From Trichostrongylus colubriformis (lineage: Eukaryota; Nematoda; Chromadorea; Rhabditida; Trichostrongylidae), in assembly GCA_963978905.1 (NCBI GenBank), contig OZ022256.1, positions 49,400,001 through 49,464,000 on the forward strand: DNA of 64,000 bases. The letters are read 5' to 3'. Shown here in pieces: positions 21,166 through 33,220 of the stretch; within the stretch, counting starts at the first letter, position 1; the number at the start of each line of letters is the position of its first letter. The notes under the pieces were generated by a model. It was not told the DNA's origin and made no database searches. It saw only the letters and a program-made list of their open reading frames with translations. The position numbers were made by a program, and so were the translations under genes.

Positions 21166-24100
21166 TCACTTTGTAGTGGCAGCGGCTGGGGGAGGTTCGG
21201 CGAAGGGATCGTCTTTGTTCCCTTCTGAGACGATCGGTGCGATCATCTGCACGAATTCTTCGTAGTCGATCTAAAAACAATTTTCACTTCTTTTTTCGGT
21301 GTTTTACTGGCACTATTTCTCACCAGACGCATGCAGATAATCACCTAAGTGAGGACAGTTTTACATGGAAATGGATGCGCCATGCATGTAGTACTAATTC
21401 GAGGTCACAGAAGCATTTGCACACAAATTTGGCTTATACGGGGGTTCTGCAGAACCAGGTCAGACTTCCAAGACTCTCTTATTGTCTCCTTGACTAGAGT
21501 AACGCAGGATGGAAGCAGGGATGGCATCGGGTCAAGGTTTCGCAATGGAAAAACCCCATCCGCTAAAATTTAGCCCCTATCATACAAAGTACCGTCCCTT
21601 ACGATTTCCTATTCCTCGTAGTCAACCTCGGATGGCTTTCTTGATTTTTTTTCAAAAGGGACGTCGAGAGCTATGGGTGAACGAAAGCTTCAAAAAGAGT
21701 TCGCTTTTCCGTCTATTCCCCTCTCAACATAATCCTAGACAAGAACGACACTCTCCAAGGAATTTCTCTTTCGAGGTCTACTAAACTAACGCTTGATCTT
21801 AGGTGGAGGAGGGCTTCTGTGGTCGTAGGAATCCAAATGTCTGCCTCTTACAAATTGCTAATTTCATGATCTCGCGATAATCAAGGAATTTAGAAGTTCA
21901 AATTACCTGCTCATCGCCGTCCTTATCAACTTCCTTGATGATCTCGTCCACTTCCTCTTCGGTAAATCGTTCGCCCATCGTAGTCATAAAATGTTTGAAT
22001 TCTTGTGCGGTTATGTAGCCATTGCCGTCCTTATCAAAGACCCTGTAATGCATATAAAATAATACTTGTGATTTTTTTGATATTTTTGTTAAAGAAAATT
22101 CATTGTTCCGTGTGTCAAAAGCAGATACAGCCACGTATGAATGAATTGAAGGCTTGACGGACGTGGACGACTTTGGTCCCAAAGTAAGCCACATCTTCGT
22201 CACTATGCTATGTACCTTCTTGCTGGGTACACCGGGAGTTGACTCGCGAGGGGAGGGGGGGGGGGGTCGTATTTGACCGGACAGAAGAGGAGGGTCGTAT
22301 CTGCAGAGGTTAGCTATAAGCAATAAAACACATTGCAACGGCACAATCCTGCGTTGCTTACTGTTGTAGAGGTGAAAAGGGGGGGGGGGGCGTATCGGTC
22401 CCCCGTAGAGGGAGGAGGGTCGTACTTAAGCGGCTATTTTTCTCGACATCTAGGAGTGCCCTGCTTTTTTATATGATTCACGTTAACCCTACGCTCCTTT
22501 GCACTTTTCTTCTAAACATCACCCATCTCCACACGAACACACTGCTCGATCATCTTTCAAAATTAAGAATCATGGCAAGCGTTACGCGTTGTCCTCATTT
22601 AGTGTTAGCCGAAAGAAGGACATTTGCTGGGTCTTCATATTTAAAAAGCCATTCGATAGCGTTTTCTCCACACCCTCTGACGCGCAGAGGGGTGGAGCGA
22701 GACGCTTTCATCGCTATCCTACTTATGATGATCCAGCGAATGAGTAATGTGTTTTTGAATTATGTCCTTACTTCAGACACCAGGTTCCTGGTACCAAAAA
22801 TGAAACATACTTGAAGGCGAGTCGTATCAGTTCCTGATCTGTCTCTTTGTTCATTTCCTTCATCATCTTACAGAATTCACCAAAGTCAATTTTACCGTTA
22901 CCGTCGACGTCGTACTCGTTGACCATGTTCTGTAATCACAACCCAAGAGAGGAGTGTCTAATGAATGATCGCGAAAACTAATATAAAAATCCGGTCTCAG
23001 GTTGAAGATAAGTGACGGGGAGATATTTACAAATAATTTGTTTTCCATTGTCGAAGTGATCTCCGAGTGGTGATTACCTATACGAATATTTCCAATCGTC
23101 TGTACTATTGAATTGTTGAATGTTGTCGTGCGACAAGCATCACAACTTGGAAGAAAGGAGGTTTTCATGTTTAAACTGGATCCATTGGGTCAGTGCATAA
23201 CTAATGCGGCTTTTTTTAACAATTCGATGCAGCAAGAACAATAAGAAAATCTAGCAAAAACATGTTCGAATGATTTTTAGGGAGCGTTTTTGCCAGCAAA
23301 ATCAAGGACTGCTTCCCATTCGGTAGTCGTCAAAACGTCAATTTCCACTACAGGAAAGCGCAACAATAAAAGGACCTTAATGCATCAACCTCTTATTTTA
23401 GCCTGAACCAATAAAAGGCTATTGAATTTCCTTAGGATATCTATATGACTCAGTTCAGGTGCCTTATGTAGCTACAGTATGACGATAGTTGTTACGTGGG
23501 ACTGTAATAAGTGATTTAAACTACAAGTTATAAGGGTAAATAATTGAGCTAAAAATGACCCGGTGTGGGTTACCCGTGTTTCAAAAGGTGCACGGACATG
23601 CAGAATCGGGTTTCCCACTAGCGCGCAAAAGAGGTCTCCCTTTTAACTTTTTTATACACTTTGGACGTCCCACTAGGGAGTGTTACCCTTAGTAGCCATG
23701 CTCGGTAGAATTAGCCATGGGACTTCAACTGTCTAGACTCCTGTAGGGTGGGTAAAAATGTAGGAAGTGATGCAGAATAGGCAGCTGAAGTCGGTCTGCA
23801 ACATATTCAGAAATAATACGAGCTGCATATGCCACCTAATGAGCCCTTTCACCATGTTAAGGTGCGCAACCTACAGAGGTAACCATACGAAAGTAAATTA
23901 TTCCTCTGATGCTTCGCGGCTTGACGTTTTCATCGGAGGACAATTTTCGTCTGCGATTCTCTGGTACTTTAATGGTTGGCGAAAATAAGGGTCACTGCGA
24001 AACGGAAACCAAACTAATTCCCTGTTACAAACAAATAAGTAATTGTTAAATAGTTATAACAAATAATTATCTCTTTAACTAATCACTTATTTTGAAACAA

Positions 24101-24636
24101 ACACAATCAAAAGTAAATGCTTGAATGTAAATCTTCATGGTTCAAAGGAAACTTTCACAACTATTCCATTTAATAAACTGCACAGTTTTAATTTTGGACT
24201 TTATTATATTTGTTTCATTATTTTCTATTTTGAACAAATTTAATTCTCTTAAGTAAGCTCATAGCTACTATCTTCTGATATTAGCTGATATTCATATTCA
24301 ATTATATTCTCAACTTTTGAATTGTTGAATTTTTAATATTTCCCCTTACCTGCAACTCTTCCTCAGTCGGATTCATGCCCAACGTTCGCATCGCCACACC
24401 CAATTCTTTGATGTTCATAGTACCATTGCCGTCTTTATCAAACATCTACAGAAATGACATTAATAAAATATTAACGAAGCATCTATTGTGTGCGTTAGAT
24501 TCGGAATTAGAGCATAAAAAGCTTGGATAGAAAAAATAAAGCTTACTTTGAACGCCTGAGCGAATTCTTGGAGTTCTTCTTGCGTGAACTCTTCCGCTTC
24601 AGTTGATCCAGAGTTGTTCGTGTACTGACGATGCAT
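21166..24636 (-). CDS. calmodulin-like four-EF-hand protein, complete, 5 exons
   Basis: Exons on the minus strand: 24547-24636 (ATG), 24350-24445, 22811-22929, 21907-22042 and 21166-21270 (TGA). All have GT/AG junctions and join in frame to 181 residues. After a 20-residue polar N-terminus come four EF hands with loops [36 protein letters not shown] and DKDGDEQIDYEE. Loops 1-3 are canonical; in loop 4 the usual Gly at position 6 is Glu. The tail after the last hand is extended by about 25 residues, rich in Pro, Ala and acids. It resembles nematode cal-type calmodulin paralogs rather than the near-invariant true calmodulin, so its role is Ca2+ sensing with unknown targets. Introns contain the repeat at 22222-22464. 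Confidence 0.93.
22222..22464 (+). repeat. GCAGGGTAC-ended repeat, copy 1 (in calmodulin-like intron)
   Basis: Starts GCTGGGTACACCGGGAG and ends GGAGTGCCCTGC, giving short inverted ends (GC(A/T)GGGTAC against GTGCCCTGC). Internal phrases GGGTCGTATTTGACCGG and GCGGCTATTTTTCTCGACA match 26222-26579. It contains two runs of 12 G (22255-22266, 22379-22390). It was probably a MITE. Confidence 0.7.
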
Positions 24637-24670
24637 TTCTCGATCTGACGATGGGGCTGAAGAAGGGTGA
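24637..24670 (-). promoter_or_regulatory. probable trans-splice acceptor of the calmodulin-like gene
   Basis: The minus strand has CACCCTTCTTCAG with its AG at 24657-24658, 20 nt before the ATG at 24636. The open frame extends above this point only through the pyrimidine tract, which argues for the ATG at 24636. A spliced leader or a 5' UTR intron would both use this site. Confidence 0.5.
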
Positions 24671-25810
24671 ATTTTTTGGAGGCAAAATATCAACTGCGGA
24701 AACGGTCACGTTCATTCCTGGATGATCGGTGCTACTAATTGGCAGGAAAAATTTAAGGTCTACTGGAAAGGTGAATCTTACAATAAATTCGTAGGATCAC
24801 CAGAGGAAGGATCGAGGTTTGGGATTCCATACAGCTCCAGCGTGGTTGAAATCCCATAGAAAAGGAGGATTTGAGAAAGCATATTAAAATTTAATTTCAC
24901 TGAAGAAGAACAGAGTGCTGTAAAATTACAGCTGTAAACCCGTGAATTCGGGGACGGAGTGGTATGCAACATGTTTGAAGCCCGACCCAGACTATGTTCC
25001 ATTTCGGGCTAACTCTAGTTGTTGGCTAGGGCTGGTCCACCTGATAGTTTCAGGGATGGGTCCCGAAGCACGCTGCACACACCCGTCGAATACTTAGCAG
25101 TGGGTGAATGAGCACATAGAAGAATTCTGAGTGGCCATGAAGCCAGTTCTGACAAGAAGCAGGCGCAGAATGCTCCAGAAAACATTGTTGTTGAATAGAT
25201 CACAATCACTGACTTCGTCGTTCCTCAGCAAAAAATCCATTGCGCAAAATTTTTAATCAACTCAACTGATCAGCATTAAATTCCTTTTTTAAATTTTCGT
25301 GGTTAATAACCATACATTGTATTTTTGACCACAGTTTCAAAATTTCAAAATTCACTCAGAATCGGGTGAATATTACTGTATGGCGCATCCTAAAATGAGT
25401 CCAACCAGCGTTAAGAACTTCTACGAAAGCAATAAAGTACCCTTTTGACAGCAGTCACTCAAATAATCAGGAACAGATTTGATACGAATAACAACCATTG
25501 TTGAAAGTTGAAAAGCACGGCATGAAAGCAGAATAGGTAAAGCTGTGAAGAGCCCGTACAAAGCTGAAAAACGTAAACAACCACGCTGCTGCTGCCATCG
25601 CCGTCACCCAGCTTATAAAGCACTGGTGTTGGTCACCGAAAAATTCCAAAGGATTACGAAGCTCGCGGTTGAAGATTTAGTATTCAGCCTAAGGGAGCAT
25701 TACCGAACACTTTGGCTAATCTTCTCAAAAGTAGCAAAAAAGATAACGAATTGAGCCCTTTTCAGGCGATATTGAAAAGGAAATTACCGGGCGCCGTAAT
25801 AAAAGAGTGG
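24671..25810. other. no gene or repeat recognised
   Basis: This is the upstream flank of the calmodulin-like gene and may hold its promoter. Short ORFs only. Confidence 0.45.
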
Positions 25811-25942
25811 GTGCTATCGCAATGAGGGGCTTAGGCAAAAATATACACCTAAATGTGCAGTGTGGCCCCACAAAATCCCTTCAGAAGTACTCATGTATGA
25901 AACTTTTTGTGAGATGCCCCTCCCCCTTCATTGCGATAGCAC
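25811..25942. repeat. GTGCTATCGC-family MITE, internally deleted copy
   Basis: Ends GTGCTATCGCAATGAGGGG and CATTGCGATAGCAC are inverted repeats. Between them are GCTTAGGCAAAAATATACACC and TTTTGTGAGATGCCCC. At 132 bp it lacks the left-centre portion (CACTATGGAC..CCTTC) found in the full 202-bp copy at 51508-51709. Confidence 0.85.
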
Positions 25943-26221
25943 TAAAGGGAGGTCATAGAAAAGCGTTGGATTTATACAATGCTCTTGAAAAATGGGTACA
26001 ACGTTTTATTGACGTTACCAGACGCTACAACGCTAAAGTTACCCTCGACTAGTGCTCCCAAAAGTTCTATAGAATTACCCCCAAATGATGGGAGCCCTGA
26101 GGGAAAAATTATAAGGCCAACTGTGCCAGAGATATTCGAACGCTACAAGTACAGTGGCTTTGCGGCTGTAAATGAACAATTCGTGAGATCGACACTCCAA
26201 CAACCAGTCGGCCCGTCTACG

Positions 26222-26579
26222 GCAGGGTACACCGAAAATCGAAGATTCCCCGACAGGGGGGTCGTATTTGATCGGATAGGAGGGTGAGGGTCGTACCTTC
26301 AAAGGTCAGCGATAAGCACCGAAATCTAAATTCTCAATGAGTAGATGAGAAGCAAAGGGTATTTCACCGGAAATCCGCATGACAAAATGTAATATAAATA
26401 TATTTTTGCTTCAAGAAAGAATATACAGCAGTAAAACGCATTGCAACTACATATGCAATCCGGCAACAGTTAGTGGTATGTATTGTAGAGGTCAGAAAAA
26501 AGGGGGTCGTATTTGATCGCCGTAGAAGGGGGATCGTAATGAAGCGGCTATTTTCCTCGACACCTGGAAGTGCTCTGGT
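26222..26579 (+). repeat. GCAGGGTAC-ended repeat, copy 2
   Basis: Begins GCAGGGTACACCGAAAATCG and shares GGGGGTCGTATTTGATCGG, TTGTAGAGGT and GAAGCGGCTATTTTCCTCGACAC with 22222-22464. About 110 bp near 26320-26430 are not present in copy 1. Confidence 0.7.
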
Positions 26580-27086
26580 CTACGGTAAAGCGGGATCTAC
26601 AGTGATTGAATAAAAGGACGAAAGATTGAATGCCTCCATTTTTTATATTGGTCTGTCTACTTTCGAATGACTTCCGGATTAAGGCTGGAAGACAAATGAG
26701 TGGCTCGCTTGGAAAGGATTAGGAAACGTTTGCCCCAAGTAGGTTTACCCATGATATACGTGCAGGCTTTTCTTTTCCCCTCAAGAGCGGCGAAAAAAAG
26801 AAAACGCTTCATATCAAACGAAATGATAGATAAATTGGTAAATGAACCGACAAGAAATTGATTAACAAACTAGGAGAACAATCACATCGAGGCATAGCTA
26901 AGTTAATGTTAATTCACGTTATTTACTGCAGCTAATCTTGTTACCTGGACGGGATGCACCAGCGCTTTACCTAGCCTAACCGGAAAAAAAGACAAGAACA
27001 AATAGGAGTACTTAATCCGACACACCGTGTGCTACAAAGTGATGGTTATTCAGGGAGGACGGGTTGCGCGAGGTTCGATCGACGTA
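26580..27086. other. no gene or repeat recognised
   Basis: No coding sequence or inverted repeats were noted here. Confidence 0.45.
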
Positions 27087-27583
27087 CAGTAGCGCTCGAA
27101 AGTATTCGGCCAAATGGTTATTCACTTGGGTTTTTCATTTGTAACTTTTTTGCAACTGCACCGATCTAAGCGAAATTTTAGTATGTTGTACTTGGAGACA
27201 CTGCATACTAAATATACTATTTTGGCGCTCAACGGTGTAAGTTACGTGGTTAAATGCAATTTTTTGTTTTTGGAGTGCCGTCCCGCTGTGCCGCTGTAAT
27301 CAAAATTCGTGGTCTTTCTACAAAATATTGATGTTCTCTGGGGCTTGCTCGTTTTGTTTTTGTAAAGAAAGCCGTTTTTCTTGACCATGCCTTTTACTTT
27401 TTTTTCAGTGGTTTTGTAGTAAATTCCTGTAAAAAACCATGAAAGGGTCAAGCGGCACTCAAGTAGAAGGAAATGCTGGCAATAGGTTCAGGCACCACAT
27501 ATTCAAATTTTGTCAAATTTGGTCAAGTAGAAAAAAAAGTTATGACAAAAAAGTGTTCGGCCGAATACTTTTGAGCGCTACTG
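27087..27583 (+). mobile_element. CAGTAGCG-ended Tc1-like MITE, copy 1
   Basis: TIRs CAGTAGCGCTCGAAAGTATT and GTATTTTGAGCGCTACTG-like complement, flanked by TA at 27085-27086 and 27584-27585; length 497 bp. No transposase is encoded. An inverted, diverged copy is at 28685-29192, and both contain the palindromic-looking phrase TGGAGACACTGCATACT and poly-T subterminal tracts. TA duplication and CAGT start are typical of Tc1-related elements. Confidence 0.9.
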
Positions 27584-27585
27584 TA

Positions 27586-28684
27586 TAGAAAGTACGGTGG
27601 TGACGCTTCTTGCTACTGCTTCTATCATCCCCTCTCGTCAAAGCTAATCATGATGGAAACACGTGTATAATATAAAATCTCACTAGATCTCTAGTTGATA
27701 TGAATAAATCTGATAAAACCACATAGTGATCGAGAGCACAAGCAATAAGCCCTTTACTATGCAATGAGAATAAAAGACAGACAACATTGAAGTGCAATAA
27801 ATAGAGCAACAATAGATGAAAATAAAGATAAATAAACAGTGTGTCAGGCTGGTACTCATGGCTCACGCTTTTCTAACGCACAGAGAGCATCGGGGACACA
27901 ACTTGTCACCAAGTGTATTACCACTAAATGACGTGAGGGTAATGTGGGTAATGAGATCTCCCTAACTGAGTCACGAACGAAAGCTGGGGTTCTAAAATAA
28001 ATGTGGCAAAATCTCGATGAGGGAGATTGCCCCCGGGCTATAAGAGCCGTCTTCTTTGGCATTTCCACTTCTTTTATGCCAGCCCGCCCCTTTTTTTCGG
28101 GCCGATCCGTCTCTTTTGAGAATGAACGGCGGCAAGATCATTCCGTTTTTCCTTTACTTTTGCACTACCAAGCAAGTCCACCCTCATATTTGATGACCTT
28201 TCCGTATTCGGCCCGAGTTACCCCTCCCTATCACGCCTTTGGAATGTTATTAGTATTAATTAATATTGTTATGTTTACGGTTCTGTTACGAAGAACATTC
28301 AGTTCCAGGAAGGGATAACATATAATTAATACTTCGAAGAAGGCAAGAGGAATACGATGTTATGAAGAACATGAGTGCTTGTTGTCGTCAGCAACCCGCA
28401 TTCTATCACTAAGAATGCTGAATATGAGGACGACAGTAGGAAATTGCTCCCACATATTGGGACCCCAGACGATCTGAGCTGTGCTAGACCGCTCAATTGG
28501 TAATTGCTATCGAAAGTTGGCAGAGTTGGTCATAAAATGCGCTAAGAAAACAAGGTAGTAACCTTCAAGCGATGATAATGGCAGAACTGGCGCTGAGAAT
28601 GTGGGCGGAATAATCAAGAGTGATTCGGCCTCGGGTTTGTTTCGGATCGCCTCGGCCACACCCACGCGAATTTTGTTGTAGCTA
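27586..28684. other. no gene recognised between two MITE copies
   Basis: Short ORFs only, with no recognisable coding sequence. Confidence 0.45.
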
Positions 28685-29192
28685 CAGTAGCGCTCAAAAG
28701 TCTTCGGCCAAAACTTTTTTGTCATAACTTTTTTTCTACTTGACCAAATTTGACAAAATTTTAATATGTGGTGCCTGAACCTATTGTCAACATTTCCTTC
28801 TACCTGAGCGCTGCTTGCCACTTTTCGTGATTTTTTACAAGAATTTACTACAAGACCACCCAAAAAAAAGTAAGAGGCTTGTTCAAGAAAAACGGCTTTC
28901 TATACAAAAACAAAAAGAGCAAGCCTCAGAGAACATTAATATTTTGTAGAAAGAACACGACTTTTGATGACAGCGGCACAGCGGGACGGCATAGCGATGG
29001 CATGCCAAAATTAAAAAATTTTATATAACCACGTAACCTACACCGTTGCGCGCCAAAATAGTATATTAAGTATGCAGTGTCTCCAAGTACAACATACTAA
29101 AATTTCTCTTAAATCGGTGCAGTTGCAAAAAAGTTACAAGTGAAAAAACCCGAGTGAAAGACCATTTCGCCGAAGACTTTTGAGCGCTACTG
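28685..29192 (-). mobile_element. CAGTAGCG-ended Tc1-like MITE, copy 2 (inverted to copy 1)
   Basis: TIRs CAGTAGCGCTCAAAAGTCTT and AAGACTTTTGAGCGCTACTG, TA at 28683-28684 and 29193-29194, 508 bp. The internal sequence is the reverse complement of 27087-27583 (for example GTATGCAGTGTCTCCAAGTA). The two copies form a 1.1-kb-spaced inverted pair. Confidence 0.9.
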
Positions 29193-29194
29193 TA

Positions 29195-30430
29195 TGTTCT
29201 TCTGGAATCAGCTGGAGTTACCAAGGGCAACTAGATCAATAAAACTAGATCAAGGACGCTCAATTTTCGAATCAATCCAGCCTTTATAGATTGCCAAGTT
29301 TTAATAGTCCCAAATGAGGATCACTCGAAAAAAGGAACCCCGAAATAAGCAGGGATGGCTCGAGAAGGTGCCCAATGTCTATGAAAGGTTAACCTCCTCA
29401 GTTATTTGGGGATAACCGATAAGCTGGATACGTTGGCGTGACGAAGCTAACAAATGAAGAGCAGGGCCGACTGAAGACCATTTCCGCTCAGAACACGGTG
29501 TGCTGATTTATAATCGCCCAGATGTGTCCGCCGACGAATTACGTAAACTATGAAAGCTCATGCGTCATCGCCATAAGATGGAAGATGAATAGGCATAGGA
29601 TTTAATGGACACTTTGCACGACTCTAAGCATTATTCCAAAGAACAGGTAAGAAGGATGATGAATTTGCCTTATGATCAGTTTACTTTTATAATCTGACAG
29701 GAGGAGGAGGTGGGCCGGTCCAGCTTTACCTTCGTCTTGGTCAACAAGACTTTCTAATACAGCTTCGCATATGCTCTTGATAAGCCCCGTATACGAACTC
29801 CACCCAGAACCGCATAGTGTGGGCGTGCCACAAAATTTTACCATTCGTGACACATTTGATAGACAGTAGATACCCCTGGATGAGGATCACACATGGCTGA
29901 CAGCAACATTACTTTTTGGTACTGATAATGAGAGACTTCAAAAGAGCATTTGCATGAGTATGTTTCAGTTCAGAAAATGGCACATGTAAAAGAGGCGGTT
30001 TATAGCGAATTTACTTTGCGCTCTCTTCGACGAGGTTTCGCCATCGATGAGCTTCTTAGACCCTTACTTTCCATGAAAGTGACTTCTTTCAAAGAATTCC
30101 CATGAACCACATTACCCCTAATGCAGTGTTTAATCCTTGGACTACACAAAAGGAAGCGGCGAGATTTTTTGGCTCACATCCTACGTAATTGTGAGCTGAT
30201 AGATGAAATCGGAGTAAGAGTGAAACGACAAAGTATCATTTTAAAAAAAGCTCCATAAGTGAGGGTATTGACCGCTAGAATTTAGCGGATTGTGATAACT
30301 TTTCCGTGATGCATCGAAGGTGCGATACATCAAGCGGAATGTTAATCTGCAGCTGATTTTGAGCTTGACCGTTTCCCATCGATTTTTTCAATTTGAAACT
30401 TCCCATGAAATTGATTGAAAATGAATTTAG
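29195..30430. other. no gene or repeat recognised
   Basis: Only short ORFs without recognisable similarity. Confidence 0.45.
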
Positions 30431-30600
30431 GTGCTATCGCCATGAAGGGGCATTTTATGAAAAGTTGCACATCTAAGCATCTTGGAGAGATCTTTGAGGG
30501 GTCAATCTGTACATTCAGGCGTATAATTTTGCCTAAGCCTTAGCGGAGGGAGGAGTGGTTCTCTCCCCCTTCCAGACTCAGGGGTCAATTTTTTCGCCAC
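30431..30600 (+). repeat. GTGCTATCGC-family MITE relative, right end unclear
   Basis: Begins GTGCTATCGCCATGAAGGGG, then contains TTGCACATCTAAGCATCTTG, TCAATCTGTACATTCAGGCG, TTTGCCTAAGCCTTAG and TTCTCTCCCCC. This is the family sequence in the opposite internal orientation. A matching right terminus was not found; the flank at 30600-30658 belongs to another repeat shared with 34290. Confidence 0.6.
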
Positions 30601-30658
30601 CACTTATGCAAGTACCAAATCATAGAGCAATCTCATCTCAATCATTATACCACCTATT

Positions 30659-31574
30659 TTAGGTTGTCCCAAAAGTCTTGTAGGATTTTTTCGATCATCA
30701 CTTTTTATTTTTTTTCGTCCAACAAATAACAATTAGGCAACAATGTATTGACCATTGTTATCGGCAACCCTCTGCCACTTTATAGGAAAATCGTTGATTC
30801 CCTTCTCCCAGCACTCTGGGTTCTGAGAGTCGAAGAAGTCAGCGATCGCCTTCGCAAGAAAGTAATAATCAACGAATTTTCTCTCGGCCATGAAGGATTT
30901 GAGAGGATGGGTAAGGTGATAGCCAGAAGGGGCAATGTCTGGAGAGTATGGCGGGTGGGGCAGCACATCCCAGCCGAGCTCCTATGACTTGGCCTGGGTA
31001 CTTTTCGCGAAATGGGAGCGAAATGGGAGCGGGCGTCGTCATGAAGAAGGGTGACCGCGGACCTTTTCCGGCACTTTTCTCGAGCAGCGACAGCGAGCTG
31101 CTGGAGCTGGTGGGTGCATACGGTAGCGGTGACTGTCTCGCCTTGTACCAGCACCTCGCGGAAAAGCATTCCTTCCGCGTCCCAGAACCAGCACAGTCCC
31201 AAGCGTGGTTTGTCTTTCATGTCAGTCTCGCCGTTGCTGAAGTTGATGAACCAGCGGCGCACGGTCACTTAGTTCACACATCCCTTGCCCAATGCAGCGC
31301 TGATGGAGTGGCAAGCTTCCGTCGTTTTGGTGCCGCAAGACCGCTCATAGAGATGACACCGCGAGTTGGGTGGGTATCGACAACGGGCATTGTAGCTCTC
31401 TCCACGGGATCTGATGGGTCAATATACATATATATACACATATATATACATGTATATTCTCCTAGAAAGCTTAGGGAACGTTCTACTATATTCCTGAACC
31501 GCCTGGACCTGCAGTGAACAAGAGTTACTGATTTTTTTTTGGAAAAATACTACAAGACTTTTGGGACAACCTAA
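30659..31574 (-). mobile_element. internally deleted mariner transposon, 916 bp
   Basis: The ends TTAGGTTGTCCCAAAAGTCT and AGACTTTTGGGACAACCTAA are perfect inverted repeats of more than 20 bp. The right flank is TA; the left flank is TT, so the duplication is imperfect. The flanks on both sides (CTTATGCAAGTACCAA left, TTTGCAATTATATATCTTAC right) are contiguous in an uninterrupted paralogous copy near 34305-34460, which confirms insertion into a pre-existing repeat. Confidence 0.93.
30733..31330 (-). pseudogene. mariner transposase, internally deleted and frameshifted
   Basis: From the N-terminal side the minus strand reads TVRRWFINFSNGETDMKDKP (second helix-turn-helix and linker). After a deletion of roughly 100 residues it reads WDAEGMLFREVLVQGETVTA and LLHDDARSHFA, and in another frame HPPYSPDIAPSGYHL, FPIKWQRVADNNGQYIV at the C-terminus. 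Catalytic blocks 2 and 3 are visible but out of frame, and the first is missing. Confidence 0.88.
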
Positions 31575-32640
31575 TATAATTATTCTACATTGTACTTGAT
31601 ATTCACGATCAACGTTTATAAATATTGATCAAATGGATTTGCAATTATATATCTTACGCTATAGTGCGTTATTTTATCATCCGGTTCCTCTATGCAAAAA
31701 CATGCTCTTGGTCCTTTCCTATCAGTGAGTCAGTCAAATACGTTTAATTCTAACGATAAGCACCTCAATACGAAAAATGATGTCCAGCCGACCAAGCTTA
31801 TTGTAGAAGCCCCAGGCAGCTCTCATATGCCCATGTGATTCTCAAGAAGAAGTTAGATGTGTGGCTTAGCTCAAAAGGTAGCAAAACATCGACCACATTA
31901 CCAGTTTATCAAAAAAAATCCTCATTTAAGAAAGATTAAGTGGAGTCACTGATAAATTCCCGCGAAAAAAGATGGGATGGTGGCCAAATCGCAAACTCCA
32001 GATAAATGTCATGCCGTGAAAAAGAATTGCTGACAGCATAAATGCGCAGGCGGATGAGATCCATCGCCCGGCCGTCGAACAACTGATGGCAAAGATGATC
32101 ATTAATCGATGTAACGACATAAAAGCTTTCCTACGTTAAAGAAAATTACCAGATGGAACACCGTGTCCAGAAAAAAAACCCCTTCGCAGCTGCTTAATCT
32201 CAGAGATATAGGTTCAGTTTTCGGCTGATCAAGCGAGAAAAACAGAAAATCAGAGTGAAACAGTAGCGAAGATTCCGAAATATCATTCATTTTGAATCAT
32301 ATCATAATCATATCATATTCGAATCAGTTATTTTATAAAAAAAATTTTTTTTCGAAATAAAGCCTTTGGAAAAAGGATTAAATCGAAGAGTAAGAGAGAA
32401 AGATTTCAGGCCAAACAATCTTGTAAGTGTTGTATACATCATGATATCTTCGATTATTACAAGTTATCACATTTATCTGCCGGTTATCAGTGTCCACCTG
32501 TCTACCCACTTCCGGAAAAAATGACCCTGCATCTACAAATAGTAGATTTCACGATCTATCATTTCATTAATGCGCCGAAAACCTCGTTATCGCCGATTTT
32601 CACGCTTTTTCATGATTCACCCGCTGATGAAAGGATTACT
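31575..32640. other. no gene recognised
   Basis: The first 110 bp continue the repeat shared with 34380-34470. The rest has only short ORFs. Confidence 0.45.
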
Positions 32641-32922
32641 CGGCGGAGGTGGTATAGTGACAGATGGCGCGCACTTCCACTCTCATGGTTGGAGGATCAA
32701 ATCCCGCATCAATGCCCGCCCTAGCAACCAAAACCTTCGTCCCTTCGGATGGGGTAAATTGATGCCAGACTCGTCTGGAAGGATAAAAGCACTGCTTTGT
32801 ACATCGGTTGGCGCTCGCATGTCATTGTATAGGCCAAATGGCATTCACCTGCTCCCGCGATTCTGAATGGGGCTGTAATGCGTGGCACATCCTACAGAAA
32901 GGATTGATCAACGCCAAAAATT
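32641..32922 (+). repeat. tRNA-derived SINE family A, copy 1
   Basis: Head GGAGGTGGTATAGTGACAG with a B-box GGATCAAATCCCGC, then a body with ACTCGTCTGGAAGGATAAAAG, TTGTACATCGG, GTCATTGTATAGGCC and GCGATTCTGAATG, ending near GATTGATCAACGCC. It matches 39592-39888 and 57462-57755. No clear target duplication and no TTTATCC tail, so it is older. Confidence 0.75.
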
Positions 32923-33220
32923 TGGTCTTTTTTCCTTACTTATTGATTATCAATGTCTCCCACTTTTCTTATATAAAATGATACGTGCAATCACAGTAAC
33001 GCAATGTTCAAGATCTTCTACTTTACTGGAGCGTCACGGATACTTCGTGCAAAAGGCAATGCTCGAAGCGTGACAAGGGCGATTTACTTGAAAGTCGTAT
33101 TTCTGAAGACCTCCGGGCCAGCCTTTTCATTCTTATCCATTTTCACTTTCATTTTTCCATCCATATACCTTTTTCATCCAGCCACTCGCAAACTGCCACT
33201 CCAGTGGATTTATAAGGTAT

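Noticed and set aside
25979..26287. 102-codon plus-strand ORF with protein-like composition
   Set aside because: It ends inside the repeat at 26222 and has no splice or similarity support.
30948..31517. 189-codon plus-strand ORF
   Set aside because: It is antisense to the mariner transposase remnant and translates no known domain; a shadow of the coding strand.
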